DNA from: Tubiluchus corallicola
Taxonomy: Eukaryota; Priapulida; Priapulimorpha; Priapulimorphida; Tubiluchidae
Assembly: GCA_030141605.1 (NCBI GenBank)
Contig: JAQGDQ010000169.1
Location: 124,001 to 188,000 of the forward strand
Length of the DNA: 64,000 nt
Reading direction: 5' to 3'
How positions within the stretch are numbered: the first letter of the stretch is position 1; every line of letters starts with the position of its first letter. Shown one piece after another: positions 61,388 through 64,000 of this stretch. The translations under genes were made by a program, and so were the position numbers. The notes under the pieces are model-generated. The model was given only the letters and a program-made list of their open reading frames with translations, searched no databases and was not told the DNA's origin.

Positions 61388-61987
61388 CTGCAAAAAATGG
61401 GGATAAGTAAGATTTCGCAAATAATTGCACCTGATAATATGCCTAGTGTGTATATGTTACTAAAATCACTTTTTTAAAGCAGCTTTCAACATTTGCACAC
61501 TGTCCATGCTCAACTGGTGGCAGGTTTTCTAATCTCTGCCTTTAAGGCATGAATATTAAACAGTCAGTTAGTCACTCAATGAATTAGTCATTCATTCAAT
61601 CATTTAGTTGTGAGTTAGATGCCACTAATTCAAAAAGTCAATCAAACAATTTCCAAATAAAAAACTTTAAAACAAAATTCTGTGAATGGACTATAAAAAA
61701 TTAATGTTAGACAAAAAAACAAATTTTCTTTACTGAGCTGATATCGACACAACAGCTTAAAAAGGTAATAATATTTCACGCACAGCAAATTATGCAAGTT
61801 GTGTATTAGTATTAGTTATCAGCATTATATAATGCACTGTGTGCTCATTGTCTTCACTTTTCGGAACTTGTCTCACTCTACGAATAAACACACGTGTCTA
61901 GTGTTTACAAGGTGTAGCATTACTATATGTGTGATTGCACAGCAAAATCGTCCATAAGTCGGCAATTAAGCTTTTCTAGTTACTCAC

Positions 61988-62040
61988 ATATCCCGAATCT
62001 CCATTTCATGACCTCGGATCATTTTGCTACTAAGTTTATC
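61988..62040 (-). other. Candidate upstream exon of the zinc-finger gene (3' part)
   Basis: A consensus donor GTGAGT starts at 61987 on the - strand, 600 bp upstream of the acceptor at 61388. Joining the two would create a short upstream ORF (ATGATCCGAGG start, 16 codons, MIRGHEMEIRD...) ending before the main ATG. The 5' limit of this exon is not visible; 62040 is an arbitrary limit. Confidence 0.25.
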
Positions 62041-62171
62041 GTTCTATGTTGTTTCTAAGCTGAGATAATCCACGTTGAAGTTGAAGTGCAGGTTACATGC
62101 TGAAAAATTTCACTTTGAGAAAATCGTTATTAAAGTTAGCCATTGTTTTTGTCGCAATTCTGCAAAACACT

Positions 62172-62198
62172 TAGCAACCAGACAAATGTTGGTTGCTA
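62172..62198. repeat. Perfect 9-bp inverted repeat upstream of the zinc-finger gene
   Basis: TAGCAACCA and TGGTTGCTA separated by 9 bp. The half site resembles an RFX half-motif (GTTGCTA). It lies in the presumed promoter side of the - strand gene. Confidence 0.6.
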
Positions 62199-64000
62199 CA
62201 GACTTTGCAAGAAAACATTGATGTAATGTTTAGATATAGTAGATGACTCTTTCTGACAAAGATCTGGGCTTGTCAACAGAAAAAACCTGAAGCAAAATGA
62301 CTGCTTCCACGAGCTACTATCGGGGTTTGAACATGCAAGTTTTTTACAAAGCAGTACTAGTTTCCAGCCAGAAAAGTGGGCATGGGGTTACAAAATTAGA
62401 TTTTTAGTATTTTTTTCAACATTTTCTTGATAATTTGATACTACCATATACAACTCCAATATATTTAGCATTTCGTTTTTATAAAATACGAAAAATTGAC
62501 ATTTGACCAAATTTTTGTGTCATTCTATTTTGAAGCATCATAAAGTAGTTTTAACTATGTCGACTTAAGGATGGTTTTGGTATGCAAGCACACATATGAT
62601 TCATTTAGAGGTGACCGTAGCCATATTACACAACTACAAGTGTTTCATTCACACTTTTCAGTCTGAACAGAATAGCAACAAGATAAATTACAGTTTTCAT
62701 TGTCTCTCACATACCTCTTGCAAACAGTATTGGAGTCTTCAATACTGTTAGAATAGTTGTTAAGATTCACGATATAACTGTTTATTATTTTTGTAATAAA
62801 TATAACTATCATAACGTATGTGAAAGGTAGTCCTACATTTAACTTAAATAAATACTGATTATACATGTTGGGAGTCACTTAGCTCATTAAATGTAAGCCA
62901 CTTAGAAAAAAATTCTGTCTTATCTCATGAGCTCAAAAGATTATTGAATTGTACAGCACACATACAGATAAGACAGAACCAAATGTGGAAGACTGATAGA
63001 TAGATAAGGAAAGATATTTAGATACGAAATATGGGGTTACAATGAGCTCGCTCGATTAACCTCTACGACTCTTATATTTTAAGAGTGGCAGTATGCTATG
63101 GTATGGAATGCAACTTGTTCAAGCGTCACAACACTTTACAAGTAAAAAGTAAAACTCGCCTAAAACATTTATTAGTTATAATTGAATGCATGTACAAACA
63201 AACTTGCAGTACCGGGTAACCGATAACGGTATTTGAGTTCAAGAGAATCTGTGCATGTGTAACAGTGTAAGTGCGGTGTATGGGTTAGCGTACCAAACGG
63301 TGCAAAACATACATTACCTCTGAATATAAAGTAATTGTTGCCAATATATACGATTCATTATCCAAATTGAAGCCACATGTTTTCTAAGCCATTAACATTC
63401 CAAGTTAAAAGAGGCAAAGCCAATATATTTCGTGATCCAAAGCTTTGGCAATATCCAAGTTGAGCGTCGACAGAGGTTAGTACAAGTTGTACGTATCAAC
63501 CGAGATCCTTAATATTAACTGTGGCGTGCGGAAAGAGTTGAATCGTTTGAGCTGAGAGATAATAAGGACATCCTACGTTGCATTATTTAACTTATTTGCA
63601 CGATCAAGCCATATTCTGATAAACATCTTCAGCATAATTTTCATCATCATTACCATACGCCCGTCACGTCTATTGTAGACATTGGGCAGGCAGAATTCTA
63701 AAATAAAAGAAATCTGCCTTCAGACAGATTAATTCTGACTTTAATTAGCAGAAAAATCGAAAAATGTGACAGATCTTCGTGACTTTGTTAATTTTGTCAC
63801 CACTGACTTACGAACAATTGATTTTGTTCCACCCTCCAAGACCAGTGCTGGACGAACGCCGATAAATAGTTACATGCATTTTTAATGTGCCTCTATTGTT
63901 GCTTTCTATGCTGCTGTTGTTTTGTTTTGCTGTTACGGGAAGAATATCAGGAAGTTATGGTTAATGATACACCGGATTATATCGACATCAAGAATAATGT
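62199..64000. other. Sequence upstream of the zinc-finger gene, no gene seen
   Basis: AT-rich, with a short GATA repeat near 62998-63006. The 77-codon - strand frame at 62878-62645 shows no recognisable motif. Confidence 0.5.

Noticed and set aside
1-64000. CRISPR arrays, operons, prophage or bacterial insertion sequences
   Set aside because: Spliced genes and animal-type repeats throughout. The tandem arrays have no conserved repeat-spacer structure.

Overview
This is AT-rich animal genomic DNA. It has long introns with GT-AG splice sites, many microsatellites and minisatellites, and decayed retrotransposon pieces. There are no bacterial-style operons. The main content is one complete, spliced aryl hydrocarbon receptor gene (AHR, the Drosophila spineless family) on the + strand. 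It has 11 coding exons from 12538 to 56295, giving an inferred protein of 785 residues. Its bHLH, PAS-A and PAS-B segments look like the invertebrate (protostome/spineless) form rather than the vertebrate one. Together with the repeat content this suggests an invertebrate, perhaps a lophotrochozoan such as a mollusc. The exact lineage cannot be fixed from the sequence alone.

Layout: 1-12.5 kb is upstream sequence with minisatellites, compound microsatellites, a tRNA-like SINE piece and a LINE 3' remnant. Exon 1 (12538-12578) encodes only the start codon and the basic N-terminus. It is followed by a 14.4 kb intron, the bHLH exon 2 (26967-27163), and a 23.5 kb intron. Exons 3 to 11 are then packed into 5.6 kb (50675-56295) and encode the linker, PAS-A, PAS-B, a long non-Gln-rich activation region and a short separate C-terminal exon. 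A single-exon C2H2/C2HC zinc-finger gene lies tail to tail with AHR on the - strand (CDS 61236-60307, 309 residues). It has a candidate upstream noncoding exon near 62.0 kb. The last 2 kb shows no recognisable gene.

The two genes are both probable nuclear DNA-binding regulators, but nothing in the sequence shows that they work together. The most unusual structures are: a three-copy tandem repeat of about 52 bp whose last copy contains the functional 3' splice site and first codons of AHR exon 7; a MITE-like element with imperfect terminal inverted repeats inside AHR intron 4; a zinc-finger protein whose last fingers share almost the same recognition helix and end in Cys instead of His; a dispersed pyrimidine-rich repeat found in both giant introns; and several perfect or near-perfect palindromes. 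I found no evidence of a wholly new biological system.
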